NCBI RefSeq assembly: GCF_010727475.1
Contig: NZ_AP022567.1
Coordinates: 3,410,001-3,474,000 of the forward strand
Direction of reading: 5' to 3'
From: Mycolicibacterium mageritense
GTDB lineage: Bacteria; Actinomycetota; Actinomycetes; Mycobacteriales; Mycobacteriaceae
Length of the DNA: 64,000 nt
The stretch's first letter is position 1. Each line of letters opens with the position of its first letter. The notes under the pieces are model-generated. The model was not told the origin of the DNA, made no database searches, and saw only the letters and a list, made by a program, of their open reading frames with translations. Made by a program: the position numbers and the translations under genes. Positions 21,635 to 30,657 of the stretch are shown piece after piece.

Positions 21635-21926
21635 CGTCCAACACAACCTCGAACTCCAGCAGCGATGCCCCGGTGGCGACCGGGTTGGCGTGTTGCCCCT
21701 TGTGGGCCTCGACCGCGGGCCCGGAGGCCCAGGCCTGGAATGCCTCTTCGGACTCCCACTGCGTGACCACGAAGTAGCGGTCTTCGCCCTTGACCGGACG
21801 CAGCAACTGGAAGCCGAGGAAGCCGGGCTGGCTGTCGACGGCGTGTGCACGGTTCGCGAACCGCTTCTCCAGTTCCGGGCCGGCGTTGGGCGGGACCTCG
21901 ATGGCGTTGATCTTCACGACGGGCAT
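21609..21926 (-). CDS. mhuD: heme-degrading monooxygenase MhuD
   Basis: 105 residues, ABM-fold enzyme that opens heme to mycobilin and releases iron in the cytoplasm. The sequence is close to the M. tuberculosis protein as I know it: MPVVKINAIEVP start, Asn7, Trp66 and the heme-ligand His75 (in AVEAH) are all present. ATG 21926 gives exactly the known length. The end overlaps the probable lpqF start by 26 bases. Confidence 0.93.
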   Translation of the reverse strand: MPVVKINAIEVPPNAGPELEKRFANRAHAVDSQPGFLGFQLLRPVKGEDRYFVVTQWESEEAFQAWASGPAVEAHKGQHANPVATGASLLEFEVVLDVAGPGTNA

Positions 21927-21965
21927 GGCCTTCAGGCTACCGCGACCGCTCGGCAAGATAACGGC

Positions 21966-22727
21966 ATGGTCACAGAACTCCTCACGCCCCGCGGCGGCCG
22001 CGGCGCGCCGATCGTGCTGGTGCACGGGTTGATGGGGCGCGGCAGTACGTGGTCACGGCAGCTGCCGTGGCTCGCCGAGTTGGGCGCGGTGTTCACCTAC
22101 GACGCGCTGTGGCATCGCGGCCGCGACGTCGCCGACCCCTTCCCGATCAGCACCGAGCGGTTCGTCGAGGATCTCGGCGACGCGGTCGCGTCGCTCGGTG
22201 AACCGGTCCGGTTGGTGGGCCATTCGATGGGTGGTCTGCATTCGTGGTGCCTGGCCGCGGCCAGGCCCGAGTTGGTGACGGCAGTCGTGGTGGAGGACAT
22301 GGCTCCGGACTTCCGCGGCCGTACCACCGGGCCGTGGGAACCGTGGGTGCACGCGCTGCCGGTCGAATTCGGTTCGGCGCAAGAGGTTTACGACGAGTTC
22401 GGCCCGGTGGCCGGGCAGTACTTCCTGGAGGCGTTCGACCGGACCGCCACCGGGTGGCGGCTGCACGGCCACCCGCAGTGGTGGCTCGACATCGCCGCGG
22501 AATGGGGAACGCGGGACTACTGGGGGCAATGGCGGGCGGTGACGGCGCCGACGTTGCTCATCGAGGCCGGGAACTCCGTCGCGCCACCCGGCCAGATGCG
22601 CCGGATGGCCGAAATCGGCGCTCGGACAACCTATTTGTACGTCGCGGCGGCGGGGCATCTGATCCACGACGATGCCCCTGCGGTGTACCGCGACGCGGTC
22701 ACCCAGTTTCTAACGCCGCTCGCCTAG
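21966..22727 (+). CDS. alpha/beta hydrolase
   Basis: 253 residues. VLVHGLMGRG forms the oxyanion hole, GHSMGG carries the nucleophile Ser, and AAAGHLIHDDAP the catalytic His; LLIEAGNS probably supplies the acid. Divergent from mhuD with 39 bases between starts. The corresponding position in M. tuberculosis also carries a hydrolase. Substrate unknown. Confidence 0.8.
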   Translation: MVTELLTPRGGRGAPIVLVHGLMGRGSTWSRQLPWLAELGAVFTYDALWHRGRDVADPFPISTERFVEDLGDAVASLGEPVRLVGHSMGGLHSWCLAAARPELVTAVVVEDMAPDFRGRTTGPWEPWVHALPVEFGSAQEVYDEFGPVAGQYFLEAFDRTATGWRLHGHPQWWLDIAAEWGTRDYWGQWRAVTAPTLLIEAGNSVAPPGQMRRMAEIGARTTYLYVAAAGHLIHDDAPAVYRDAVTQFLTPLA

Positions 22728-22958
22728 CACACCGGCGGTCGGCCACGACGGGTCACGTTCGAAGCGGGTCCGGATCGCGTCGAGGTCGTGTTCGGCGCGG
22801 TAGGCGTCGTAGTCGGCCATGCGGCCCGCCAGCGGCGCGAAGACGCGGAACTGGTCCAGGTGGACCTTCAGGATGCCGCTACGGTGTGCTGCCCAGCTCA
22901 GCGCTGCGGCGACCAGAAACGGCGAAACCATGATCAACAGGGCGAGTGCAACAGTCAT
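22710..22958 (-). CDS. small membrane protein, hypothetical
   Basis: 82 residues from ATG 22958 (TTG 22982 is an alternative). One transmembrane helix (about residues 2-24) is followed by a polar region, HLDQFRVFAPLAGRMADYDA. Its 3' end overlaps the convergent hydrolase by 18 bases. No family recognised. Confidence 0.5.
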   Translation of the reverse strand: MTVALALLIMVSPFLVAAALSWAAHRSGILKVHLDQFRVFAPLAGRMADYDAYRAEHDLDAIRTRFERDPSWPTAGVLGERR

Positions 22959-23029
22959 GGCAGTAATTGTTGTTGAGACCAAATCCCGCCAACAGTGGCA
23001 GCGCTGACACCTTGAGATAAAATGCTGCC

Positions 23030-24010
23030 ATGCTTAAAAGCGTATCGGCGTTGGTGCTCGATGGGCTAGCGGTTTTTGAGTTCGGGGTGATCTGCGAGGT
23101 CTTCGGGATCGACCGATCTGCCGACGGCGTGCCCAATTTCGACTTCAAGGTGTGCGGCCCGGAGGCGGGCAAGCCGCTGCGGACCTCCGTGGGTGCCACG
23201 CTCACGCCCGATCACGGGCTCGACGCCCTGGCCGGTGCTGATCTGGTGGCCATCCCGGCGATCGGCGGATCCGACTACCTGCCCGAGGCGCTGGACGCGG
23301 TCCGCGCGGCGGCCGACGCCGGCTCGATCATCCTCACGGTGTGCTCGGGCGCGTTCCTGGCCGGGGCCGCCGGGCTGCTAGACGGCCGCCCGTGCACCAC
23401 GCACTGGATGCACGCCGACGCGCTGGCGCGGATGTACCCCACCGCGAAAGTCGACCGCAACGTGCTGTACGTCGACGACGGCAACTTGATCACCAGCGCG
23501 GGCACCGCGGCGGGCATCGACGCGTGCCTGCACCTCGTGCGCCGGGAACTCGGCAGCGAGGTGACCAACAAGATCGCCCGGCGCATGGTGGTCCCGCCGC
23601 AGCGCGACGGCGGTCAGCGCCAGTTCATCGACCAGCCGATCCCGGTTCGGTGTTCGGAACGTTTCGCCCCGCACCTCGACTGGATCGTCGGCAACCTCGA
23701 CAAGCCGCACACGGTTTCGACCTTGGCCAAGCGTGCCGCGATGTCCACTCGCACCTTCGCGCGCCGCTTCGTCGAGGAGACGGGCACCACGCCGATGCAG
23801 TGGATCACCGATCAGCGGGTGCTGTATGCGCGTCGCCTGCTCGAGGAGACGGATCTCGACATCGACTGGATCGCGGGGCAGGCCGGGTTCGGCACGGCCA
23901 CGCTGCTGCGCCATCATTTCCGGCGGGTCATCGGCGTCACGCCGTCGGACTATCGGCGCCAGTTCGCCTGCGGCAACTCGCAACCCGACGAGGACATGGC
24001 GACTGCGTAG
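23030..24010 (+). CDS. GlxA-type transcriptional regulator (DJ-1/PfpI domain plus AraC HTH)
   Basis: 326 residues. The N-terminal domain (about 1-180) resembles the DJ-1/PfpI fold, with TVCSGAFLAGAAGLLDGRP around the nucleophile-elbow Cys. The C-terminal 100 residues are an AraC helix-turn-helix (STLAKRAAMSTRTFARRF, IAGQAGFGTATLLRHHF, VTPSDYRRQF). Such proteins regulate nitrogen or osmolyte catabolism, but the effector cannot be read. No obvious target adjoins it. Confidence 0.85.
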   Translation: MLKSVSALVLDGLAVFEFGVICEVFGIDRSADGVPNFDFKVCGPEAGKPLRTSVGATLTPDHGLDALAGADLVAIPAIGGSDYLPEALDAVRAAADAGSIILTVCSGAFLAGAAGLLDGRPCTTHWMHADALARMYPTAKVDRNVLYVDDGNLITSAGTAAGIDACLHLVRRELGSEVTNKIARRMVVPPQRDGGQRQFIDQPIPVRCSERFAPHLDWIVGNLDKPHTVSTLAKRAAMSTRTFARRFVEETGTTPMQWITDQRVLYARRLLEETDLDIDWIAGQAGFGTATLLRHHFRRVIGVTPSDYRRQFACGNSQPDEDMATA

Positions 24011-24011
24011 G

Positions 24012-24302
24012 TCACCCGTCGGGCTGGCACTTGACGTTGACGTAGACCGTCGTGTGCTGCGTCGGGTCGATGCGGTGACCCGTGTCATCGATGTTGGAGT
24101 CGGAGAGCCCGTGCACGCCGGTGACCGTGCAGAGCGAAAGTGCCGCCGGGGAATTCGAGTTGACCTGGACGTGGTAGCCGCGCTGCTGCAACTCGCGCAC
24201 GGTGTCGGCGGCCGACCCGTTGCCGGCAGGTGCGGCGCCGGCCGGGGGCGCGAGGGCTAGGCCGAGGGCCAGTGTCGCACCGGCGAAAAGTCTGACTGAC
24301 AT
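24012..24302 (-). CDS. small secreted protein, hypothetical
   Basis: 96 residues. A signal peptide (residues 1-23, ending AGA-AP) precedes a mature domain with two cysteines (SLCTVTG and NVKCQPDG) that could form a disulfide. VRELQQRGYHVQVNSN resembles the start of a family of small mycobacterial secreted proteins. It lies downstream of mutY on the same strand. Confidence 0.65.
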   Translation of the reverse strand: MSVRLFAGATLALGLALAPPAGAAPAGNGSAADTVRELQQRGYHVQVNSNSPAALSLCTVTGVHGLSDSNIDDTGHRIDPTQHTTVYVNVKCQPDG

Positions 24303-24363
24303 GCATCCGTTCTATGCGCCGCGACGCCCGAAAAGTGCACCGCGGCGCGGATTCATGCCGACC

Positions 24364-25236
24364 TCATGGAATTTCGCCTTCACCCGCCAGCGCGAACCGG
24401 CCGTCGGTGGTCTGCTCGACCAGGCCGTCCACCAGAAGCGAGTCCAGTGCACGGTCCCGCTGCGCGGTGTCGGTGAGCCAGGCCACGTCCAGCTGTGCAC
24501 GTGTCACCGGAGAACTGCTGGCGCGCAACACGTCCATCAGCTTTCCGCGCACCTGGCGATCGGTCCCGGCATATTTCTGCACCCGCTTGACCTCCGTGCC
24601 GGCCGGGAAACCGGCAGTGCGCCAACGGCATACGCTCAACGGGCAGATTCCGCAGCGTGGGTTGCGGGCCGTGCACACCGTGGCGCCGAGTTCCATCAGG
24701 GCGGCCGAGAACACCGGCGCGGTCGCGTCGTCGGGCAACAGCGCGGCGACGTCGTCGAGGTCGCGAACGCTGGCAGGCGAATCTGCGCGGCCGTGCACGG
24801 CCCGTGCGACCACCCGCCGGACGTTGGTGTCGACCACGGGAACCCTCGCGGAATACGCGAAACACGCGACCGCCCGCGCGGTGTAGGCCCCTATTCCGGG
24901 CAGTGTGAGCAGCGTCTCAACGTCGGCGGGCACCACGTCGTCGTGGTGCGACGAGATGACCACCGCACATTCGTGCAGGCGTTTTGCCCGCCGCGGGTAA
25001 CCGAGCTTGCCCCAGGCCCTCAGCACCTCGGCCGAACCGGCGGCAGCGGTAGCTGACGGGGTGGGCCAGCGCTCGATCCAGGCCAGCCAGATCGGTTCGA
25101 CACGCGAAACCGGGGTTTGCTGCAGCATGAACTCGCTGACCAGGATCTGCCACGGCGTGACCTCGGGCTTGCGCCACGGCAGATCCCGTCGAGCCTGCGC
25201 GTACCACCGCAGCAGCTCATCTGACTCGATGGTCAT
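24364..25236 (-). CDS. mutY: adenine DNA glycosylase
   Basis: 290 residues; removes A mispaired with 8-oxoguanine. The helix-hairpin-helix is LLTLPGIGAYTARAV, followed by catalytic Asp in VPVVDTNVRR. Four cysteines in CTARNPRCGICPLSVC hold the 4Fe-4S cluster. WQILVSEFMLQQT is the family start. Divergent from canB with 25 bases between start codons, so the promoters must overlap. Confidence 0.94.
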   Translation of the reverse strand: MTIESDELLRWYAQARRDLPWRKPEVTPWQILVSEFMLQQTPVSRVEPIWLAWIERWPTPSATAAAGSAEVLRAWGKLGYPRRAKRLHECAVVISSHHDDVVPADVETLLTLPGIGAYTARAVACFAYSARVPVVDTNVRRVVARAVHGRADSPASVRDLDDVAALLPDDATAPVFSAALMELGATVCTARNPRCGICPLSVCRWRTAGFPAGTEVKRVQKYAGTDRQVRGKLMDVLRASSSPVTRAQLDVAWLTDTAQRDRALDSLLVDGLVEQTTDGRFALAGEGEIP

Positions 25237-25261
25237 GTCCGACTCGGGCACAATAACGGCC

Positions 25262-25882
25262 ATGCCCAATTCGAACCCGGTGTCCGCATGGAAAGCACTC
25301 AAGGACGGTAACGCGCGCTTCGTCGCGGGCGAACCGCAGCATCCCAGCCAGGACATCGCCCGTCGGGCAAGCCTTGCGCACACCCAGCGACCCACGGCTG
25401 TGGTGTTCGGCTGCGGGGACAGCCGGGTCGCCGCCGAGATCCTGTTCGACCAGGGCCTCGGCGACATGTTCGTGGTGCGCACCGCGGGCCACGTCATCGA
25501 CAACGCGGTGCTCGGCTCGATCGAGTACGCGGTCTCGATCCTCGGCGTGCCCTTGATCGTGGTGCTCGGCCACGACAGTTGCGGTGCGGTCAAGGCCGCG
25601 CTCAACGCGCTCGACGAGGGCCAGGTGCCTGGCGGCTACGTCCGCGACATCGTGGAGCGCGTGACGCCGTCGATCCTGCTGGGCCGCCACGCCGGTCTGG
25701 AGCGGGTCGACGAGTTCGAGGCCCAGCACGTCAAGGAGACCGTGGCGCAGCTGCAGATGCGGTCGGCCGCCATCGCGCAGGGCATCGCCGCGGGCACCCA
25801 GGCCATCGTCGGCGCGACCTACCATCTGGCAGACGGCCGGGTGGAATTGCGCCATCATGTCGGCGATATCGGCCAGGTCTGA
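25262..25882 (+). CDS. canB: beta-class carbonic anhydrase
   Basis: 206 residues; interconverts CO2 and bicarbonate. Zinc ligands Cys51, Asp53, His104 and Cys107 are in GCGDSR and GHDSCGAV, with Arg55 completing the Asp-Arg dyad. ATG 25262 gives the same residue numbering as the M. tuberculosis Rv3588c enzyme. Confidence 0.95.
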   Translation: MPNSNPVSAWKALKDGNARFVAGEPQHPSQDIARRASLAHTQRPTAVVFGCGDSRVAAEILFDQGLGDMFVVRTAGHVIDNAVLGSIEYAVSILGVPLIVVLGHDSCGAVKAALNALDEGQVPGGYVRDIVERVTPSILLGRHAGLERVDEFEAQHVKETVAQLQMRSAAIAQGIAAGTQAIVGATYHLADGRVELRHHVGDIGQV

Positions 25883-25954
25883 ACGCGCCCGCGGCAAAAT
25901 AGGCCGCAGACACGCCGGGTCGCCTCGGGCAACTGCGCATGACCTGGGCTTACC

Positions 25955-26731
25955 GTGAAGGTCGTGTTGGATCTGGAACCACGAGGCCCGCTGCCTGCAG
26001 AGATTTATCGGCGGCGCAGGGCGCTCGCCATCGGGATCGCGGTGGTTGTCGTCGCGATCATCGCCGCGATCGTCGCGGTGGTTGTGAGCAACAGCTCGGG
26101 TGCCGAATCCAAGCAAGCCGATCAACCCACCGCCACGGCCGCTCCGCCGACCCCGTTGCCCGGCGAGAACCCCGAAGTCAAGAGCCCGGTGGTGCCGCCA
26201 CCGCAGCGCGCACCAGCGCCGACGGCCACGCCCACCGCGGCCGTGACGCCGCCGCCCGTGCTCAAGGAGGGCGACGACTGCCCGGATTCGACGCTCGCGG
26301 TCAAGGGCATCACGAGCCAGCCGCAGTACGTCGTCGGGGATCAGCCGAAGTTCACAATGGTCGTGACCAACATCGGTCTGGTGGCGTGCCAGCGTGACGT
26401 CGGTGCGGCCGTCCTCGCGGCGTACGTGTACTCGCTGGACAACAACCGGCTGTGGTCCAACCTGGACTGCGCACCGTCCAACGAGACGCTGGTGAAGACG
26501 TTCAACCCCGGCGAGCAGGTGACCACCGAGGTGACGTGGACCGGCATGGGCTCCGCGCCGCAGTGCCCGCTGCCGCGGCAGCCGATCGGCCCCGGCACGT
26601 ACAACCTGGTGGTGCAGCTCGGGAATCTGAGATCGGCGCCGGTCCCGTTCATCCTGGCCGATGCCGCCCAGCACCCCGCGCCGCCTCCGGGCGATGCCCC
26701 GCCTGCGCCGGGACCGGTCCCGGGCAACTGA
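25955..26731 (+). CDS. membrane-anchored extracytoplasmic protein, hypothetical
   Basis: 258 residues. A short cytoplasmic segment precedes one transmembrane helix (about 24-45), then a Pro/Thr/Ala-rich linker (55-105) and a folded beta-rich domain with cysteines in DDCPDS, VACQRD, LDCAPS and PQCPLP. A Pro-rich tail ends the protein. The position between canB and disA is conserved in mycobacteria (Rv3587c-like). Function unknown; the domain could bind a ligand or protein partner outside the membrane. Confidence 0.75.
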   Translation: MKVVLDLEPRGPLPAEIYRRRRALAIGIAVVVVAIIAAIVAVVVSNSSGAESKQADQPTATAAPPTPLPGENPEVKSPVVPPPQRAPAPTATPTAAVTPPPVLKEGDDCPDSTLAVKGITSQPQYVVGDQPKFTMVVTNIGLVACQRDVGAAVLAAYVYSLDNNRLWSNLDCAPSNETLVKTFNPGEQVTTEVTWTGMGSAPQCPLPRQPIGPGTYNLVVQLGNLRSAPVPFILADAAQHPAPPPGDAPPAPGPVPGN

Positions 26732-26732
26732 T

Positions 26733-27851
26733 TCAGGCCAGCCGGTCGGCGATCGTCGACTCGGCCAGCAGCGAGAGCCCTTCGCGGATGTGCCTGGCCC
26801 ACATCGAGCCGATGCCGTCCACCGACTGCAGATCGTCGGCACTGGCCGCCAGCAGGCCTTGCAGCGAGCCGAACGACCGCACCAGCAGGTCGACATGGGC
26901 GAACTGCAGTCGCGGGATGCCCGCCATCGCGCGATAGCCGCGCGAACTCATGGCCGAGTCCTGTGCTTCGGCTGTCGAAGGGTAGCCGAAAACCCTTGCC
27001 AGCGTGGTGAAGTCGAGCAGCTCGTTGTCGGTGAGCGCGTCCAGCTCGTCGAGGGTCGCGCCGACCTGGGCCGCGGTCGGCGGGTCCGGGTTGGCGTGAT
27101 AGTCCCGCACGATCAGTTCCCGCGCGGTGTCGTTGTCCCCGACGAGCTCGTCGAGCTGCAGTTTGAGCTGACGTCCGTCGGTGCCGAGCTCGACCACGTC
27201 GGCGTCGATCTCGAGGCTGATCCGGCGCACCATCTCCAGCCGCTGTACCACGGTCATGACGTCACGCAGCGTCACGAAGTCCTCGATCTCGGCGGTCGAG
27301 AGCTGCTTGCTCACCTCGTCGAGCCTGCCCTTGTAGCGTTCGAGCGTGGCGATGGTCTGGTTGGCGCGCGACAGGATGGTCGCCGAATCGGGCACCACGT
27401 GACGCTCGCCTGCCACGTAGACCGTGACGATGCTCATCGAGTGGCTGACCGACACCACGGGGTAGCCCGTCTGGATCGCGGTGCGCTCGGCGGAGCGATG
27501 CCGCGTGCCGGATTCGTCGGTCGGGATCGACGGGTCGGGCACCAGCTGGACGTTGGCCCGCACGATGTGGTTGCCGTCGCTGGACAGCACCACCGCACCG
27601 TCCATCTTCGACAGCTCGCGCAGCCGGGTCGGCGCATACCGCACGTCGAGCGCGAACCCGCCGTCACAGATGGCCTCCACGCTGTCGTCGTAGCCGAGCA
27701 CGATCAGCGCGCCCGTCTTGCCGCGCAGGATGCGTTCCAGGCCGTCCCGCAGCGGCGTCCCCGGCGCCAGCCGGCCGAGGGTCTCGCGCAGCGTCGGGCG
27801 TGCCAGATGCACGACGTTGCGCCCGGCGCGGCCACCGGACTTCACCGCCAT
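26733..27851 (-). CDS. disA: DNA integrity scanning protein, diadenylate cyclase
   Basis: 372 residues, the length I recall for the characterised M. smegmatis enzyme. It makes cyclic di-AMP from two ATP. The catalytic domain has the DGA motif (Asp84-Gly-Ala86) and RHR at 117-119 in GTRHRSAER. A helical spine and a C-terminal helix-hairpin-helix (LQSVDGIGSMWARHI) bind branched DNA. It starts 8 bases after radA, whose product is known to inhibit DisA in M. smegmatis. Confidence 0.97.
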   Translation of the reverse strand: MAVKSGGRAGRNVVHLARPTLRETLGRLAPGTPLRDGLERILRGKTGALIVLGYDDSVEAICDGGFALDVRYAPTRLRELSKMDGAVVLSSDGNHIVRANVQLVPDPSIPTDESGTRHRSAERTAIQTGYPVVSVSHSMSIVTVYVAGERHVVPDSATILSRANQTIATLERYKGRLDEVSKQLSTAEIEDFVTLRDVMTVVQRLEMVRRISLEIDADVVELGTDGRQLKLQLDELVGDNDTARELIVRDYHANPDPPTAAQVGATLDELDALTDNELLDFTTLARVFGYPSTAEAQDSAMSSRGYRAMAGIPRLQFAHVDLLVRSFGSLQGLLAASADDLQSVDGIGSMWARHIREGLSLLAESTIADRLA

Positions 27852-27859
27852 CAGTTCTC

Positions 27860-29263
27860 CTAGGGTCGGCCGTTGTTGTCGCAATCGTTGCCGATCTCCC
27901 GCAGCGCTCGCAACGCGGTTCTGATGTTGTCGGCCTGGATCACCCGCATTCCGGCCGGCTTGGTGACCACTCCCGGCGGCACCACGGCGTGCGTGAAGCC
28001 GAGCCGCGCGGCCTCGGCGAGCCTGCGGTCCAAGCCCGTGACGCGGCGCAGATCGCCCGCGAGGCCCACCTCGCCGATGGCCACCGCGGTCATGGGCAAC
28101 GCCAGGTCCAGGAATGCCGACGCGAGCGCCGCGGCGACGGCCAGGTCTGCCGACGAGTCGGTCAACCGCATGCCGCCGACCGTGGACAGATACACGTCGC
28201 TCTTGTTGACCGGCAGCCCGCCGATGGTCTGCAGGACCGCGCCGATCATCGACGCACGGGCCGAGTCGATGCCGCTCACGGCGCGCCGCGGCGGGGCATC
28301 GGTGGACGCGACCAGCGCCTGCACCTCGCCGATCATGGGCCGCTTGCCGTCGAGCGTCACCGTTATCGCGGTCCCGGGCACCGGTGCGGTGCGCTGGTCC
28401 AGGAACAGCCCCGACGGATCGCTCACACACTCGATCCCGTTGTCGTGCAACTGGAAACACCCGACCTCGTCGGCCGCGCCGAACCGGTTCTTGACCCCGC
28501 GCACCATGCGCAGCGCCGACGCGCGATCGCCTTCGAAGTGCAGCACCACGTCGACGAGGTGTTCCAGCGAGCGGGGGCCGGCGATGGCGCCGTCCTTGGT
28601 GACGTGGCCGACCAGGATCATCGCGACGGCCGGGTCACCCGTCGCGGATTTGGCGTAGGACGTCAGGGCCGTGGTCACCGCGCGGACCTGGGTCACGCCG
28701 CCCGTCACGCCGTCGGCCTCGGTGGTCGACATAGTCTGCACGGAGTCCACCACGACCAGGCTGGGGCGCACCGCGTCGATGTGACCGATCGCGGTCTGCA
28801 GGTCGGATTCGCCCGCCAGGTAAACCTCGTCGTGTGTGCAGCGCGTGCGCTCGGCCCGCAACCGGATCTGCCCGGCCGATTCCTCGCCGGACAGGTACAG
28901 CGCGCGCTTGCCGTTGTGGGCCCAGCGGCTGGCCACCTCGAGCAGCAGGGTCGACTTGCCGACGCCGGGATCACCCGCGAGCAGCGTGACCGAGCCCGCG
29001 ACCAGCCCGCCGCCCAGAACGCGGTCCAACTCGCTGACGCCCGTCGGGTAATGGCGTGTGGTGCCCGGATCGATCGACGTGATGGGTACCGCAGGCGAAT
29101 TGGGGGCCACCGAACGCCGCGCGGCGCTGCCGACCGAGGCCAGCACGGTCACCTCGTCGACCGTGCCCCAGGTGCCGCAATTCGAGCACCGCCCAACCCA
29201 TTTCGGGGTGACATGCAGACACTCCGAACAGCGGTATTGCGAACGTACTTTCGAACCGGCCAC
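27860..29263 (-). CDS. radA: DNA repair protein RadA
   Basis: 467 residues. N-terminal C4 zinc finger (CSEC at about 13-16, CSNC at about 27-30), RecA-like ATPase with Walker A GDPGVGKST, the RadA-specific KNRFG motif, and a C-terminal Lon-protease-like domain. Acts in branch migration during recombination. GTG start at 29263; forms an operon with disA. Confidence 0.95.
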   Translation of the reverse strand: MAGSKVRSQYRCSECLHVTPKWVGRCSNCGTWGTVDEVTVLASVGSAARRSVAPNSPAVPITSIDPGTTRHYPTGVSELDRVLGGGLVAGSVTLLAGDPGVGKSTLLLEVASRWAHNGKRALYLSGEESAGQIRLRAERTRCTHDEVYLAGESDLQTAIGHIDAVRPSLVVVDSVQTMSTTEADGVTGGVTQVRAVTTALTSYAKSATGDPAVAMILVGHVTKDGAIAGPRSLEHLVDVVLHFEGDRASALRMVRGVKNRFGAADEVGCFQLHDNGIECVSDPSGLFLDQRTAPVPGTAITVTLDGKRPMIGEVQALVASTDAPPRRAVSGIDSARASMIGAVLQTIGGLPVNKSDVYLSTVGGMRLTDSSADLAVAAALASAFLDLALPMTAVAIGEVGLAGDLRRVTGLDRRLAEAARLGFTHAVVPPGVVTKPAGMRVIQADNIRTALRALREIGNDCDNNGRP

Positions 29264-29306
29264 GCACTGACAGTATCGGCCGGCGCCGACAAATCCCGGT
29301 CAGGGA

Positions 29307-29888
29307 CTAGTGGTGCCCGCCCGTGTCGCCCTCGGCGGCTTCTTCGCCCTCGCCGGTCTTGTCGCGGCGCGGCTCGTTGCCCGCCGAGATCGGCACCGCG
29401 ACCGTGGTCTTGCCGTTCTCGAAGTTGAACGTGAAGTCGTAGGTGATGCCGTTGGTGATCGGCTTGCTCAGCGTGACCTCGGCCGTGATGGCATCGGCCT
29501 TCTCGGCGTGCTCGACCGAAGCGATCTGGCCGTCGGGCTCACCGACCAGCAGCACCCCGTTGGCGGGGACGGTGCTGTCGCCGCTCAGGGTCACCTGGCC
29601 GACGTCCGACGTGATCGACGTGAGCTTGTTGTCGGCTTCCGAAGAACCGTTGACCGCGACGAACAGCAACTCGACCGTGCTGCCCGGCTCGACGTAGTCC
29701 TTCTGCTGCGGCGCGCGCAGGTGCACGTTGCGCAGCGAGACCTGGCCGGCCTGCGCGTTGGTGCCGTTGACCGCGGGCTCCTGGGTTGCTGTCTGGGAGA
29801 CCTGCCCCGCACCACACCCGGTGAGGGCAGCGGCAGCCAGGCCGCATGCGGCCAGACCGACCGAGGCGCGCAATGTGAAGCGGTTCAC
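29307..29888 (-). CDS. lpqE: lipoprotein LpqE, PCu(A)C-like
   Basis: 193 residues. Lipobox LTGC at about residues 22-25. The mature part (LRNVHLRAPQQKDYVEPGSTVELLFVAVNGS) looks like the DUF461/PCu(A)C copper-chaperone fold, and the C-terminus is acidic and ends in HH. Divergent from carD across 274 bases. A copper role is only suggested by the fold. Confidence 0.8.
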   Translation of the reverse strand: MNRFTLRASVGLAACGLAAAALTGCGAGQVSQTATQEPAVNGTNAQAGQVSLRNVHLRAPQQKDYVEPGSTVELLFVAVNGSSEADNKLTSITSDVGQVTLSGDSTVPANGVLLVGEPDGQIASVEHAEKADAITAEVTLSKPITNGITYDFTFNFENGKTTVAVPISAGNEPRRDKTGEGEEAAEGDTGGHH

Positions 29889-30127
29889 TCAAGCCTCCTG
29901 AACTGGGTCGCCGTACTTCGACTATGCACAGTAGTAGGTGGCGGGTGCGGGCGGAACCGCGAGGGTTCACAACTGTTCGATCAGGCCCGCGAGACAGTTT
30001 GCGCGCCCGTGCATTACGGGCTGGGCAAACGCCTGGGTGTGGCACGGTTTCGTCACTCTGTCAACCCCTACTCTTCACCTGCAGTGCCCCTGACCAGCGC
30101 AGTTGGTGCGCGTGTGATCTGGGCCCG

Positions 30128-30136
30128 TGTTAGCAT
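30128..30136 (+). promoter_or_regulatory. extended -10 element of the carD promoter
   Basis: TGTTAGCAT is a TGN-extended -10 (hexamer TAGCAT at 30131-30136). No well-spaced -35 is visible, which suits an extended -10 promoter. The leader carries GAAAGGGG about 10 bases before the carD ATG. The rest of the 274-base lpqE-carD spacer contains no gene; it must also hold the lpqE promoter. Confidence 0.45.
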
Positions 30137-30162
30137 GGAGTAGCGAAAGGGGCTCGAATCAG

Positions 30163-30651
30163 ATGATTTTTAAGGTCGGAGACACCGTCGTCTATCCACA
30201 TCACGGTGCTGCGTTGATCGAGGCGATCGAAACCCGAACCATCAAAGGCGAGCAGAAGGAATATCTCGTCCTCAAGGTCGCCCAGGGGGATCTGACCGTA
30301 CGAGTACCCGCTGAGAATGCTGAGTATGTCGGTGTTCGCGACGTCGTAGGCCAGGAAGGTCTCGACAAGGTGTTCCAGGTGCTGCGCGCTCCCCACACGG
30401 AAGAGCCGACCAACTGGTCGCGCCGCTACAAGGCCAACTTGGAGAAGCTGGCCTCCGGTGACGTGAACAAGGTTGCCGAGGTCGTTCGTGACCTGTGGCG
30501 CCGGGACCAGGAGCGCGGGCTGTCCGCCGGTGAGAAGCGCATGCTGGCCAAGGCTCGGCAGATCCTCGTCGGCGAGCTGGCGCTCGCGGAGAACACCGAC
30601 GACGCCAAGGCCGAGACCATCCTCGACGAGGTGCTGGCCGCCGCGTCCTGA
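30163..30651 (+). CDS. carD: RNA polymerase-binding transcription factor CarD
   Basis: 162 residues, essential regulator that stabilises the open complex at housekeeping and rRNA promoters. The N-terminal Tudor-like RNA polymerase interaction domain (MIFKVGDTVVYPHHGAALIE) is followed by a helical DNA-interacting domain that includes the conserved Trp in TEEPTNWSRRYKAN. First gene of a run with ispD-ispF-cysS-rlmB. Confidence 0.97.
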   Translation: MIFKVGDTVVYPHHGAALIEAIETRTIKGEQKEYLVLKVAQGDLTVRVPAENAEYVGVRDVVGQEGLDKVFQVLRAPHTEEPTNWSRRYKANLEKLASGDVNKVAEVVRDLWRRDQERGLSAGEKRMLAKARQILVGELALAENTDDAKAETILDEVLAAAS

Positions 30652-30657
30652 CGCGCT

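Noticed and set aside
27800..29428. 542-codon forward frame opposite radA
   Set aside because: RadA on the minus strand has its zinc finger, Walker A and KNRFG motifs; the forward product is featureless.
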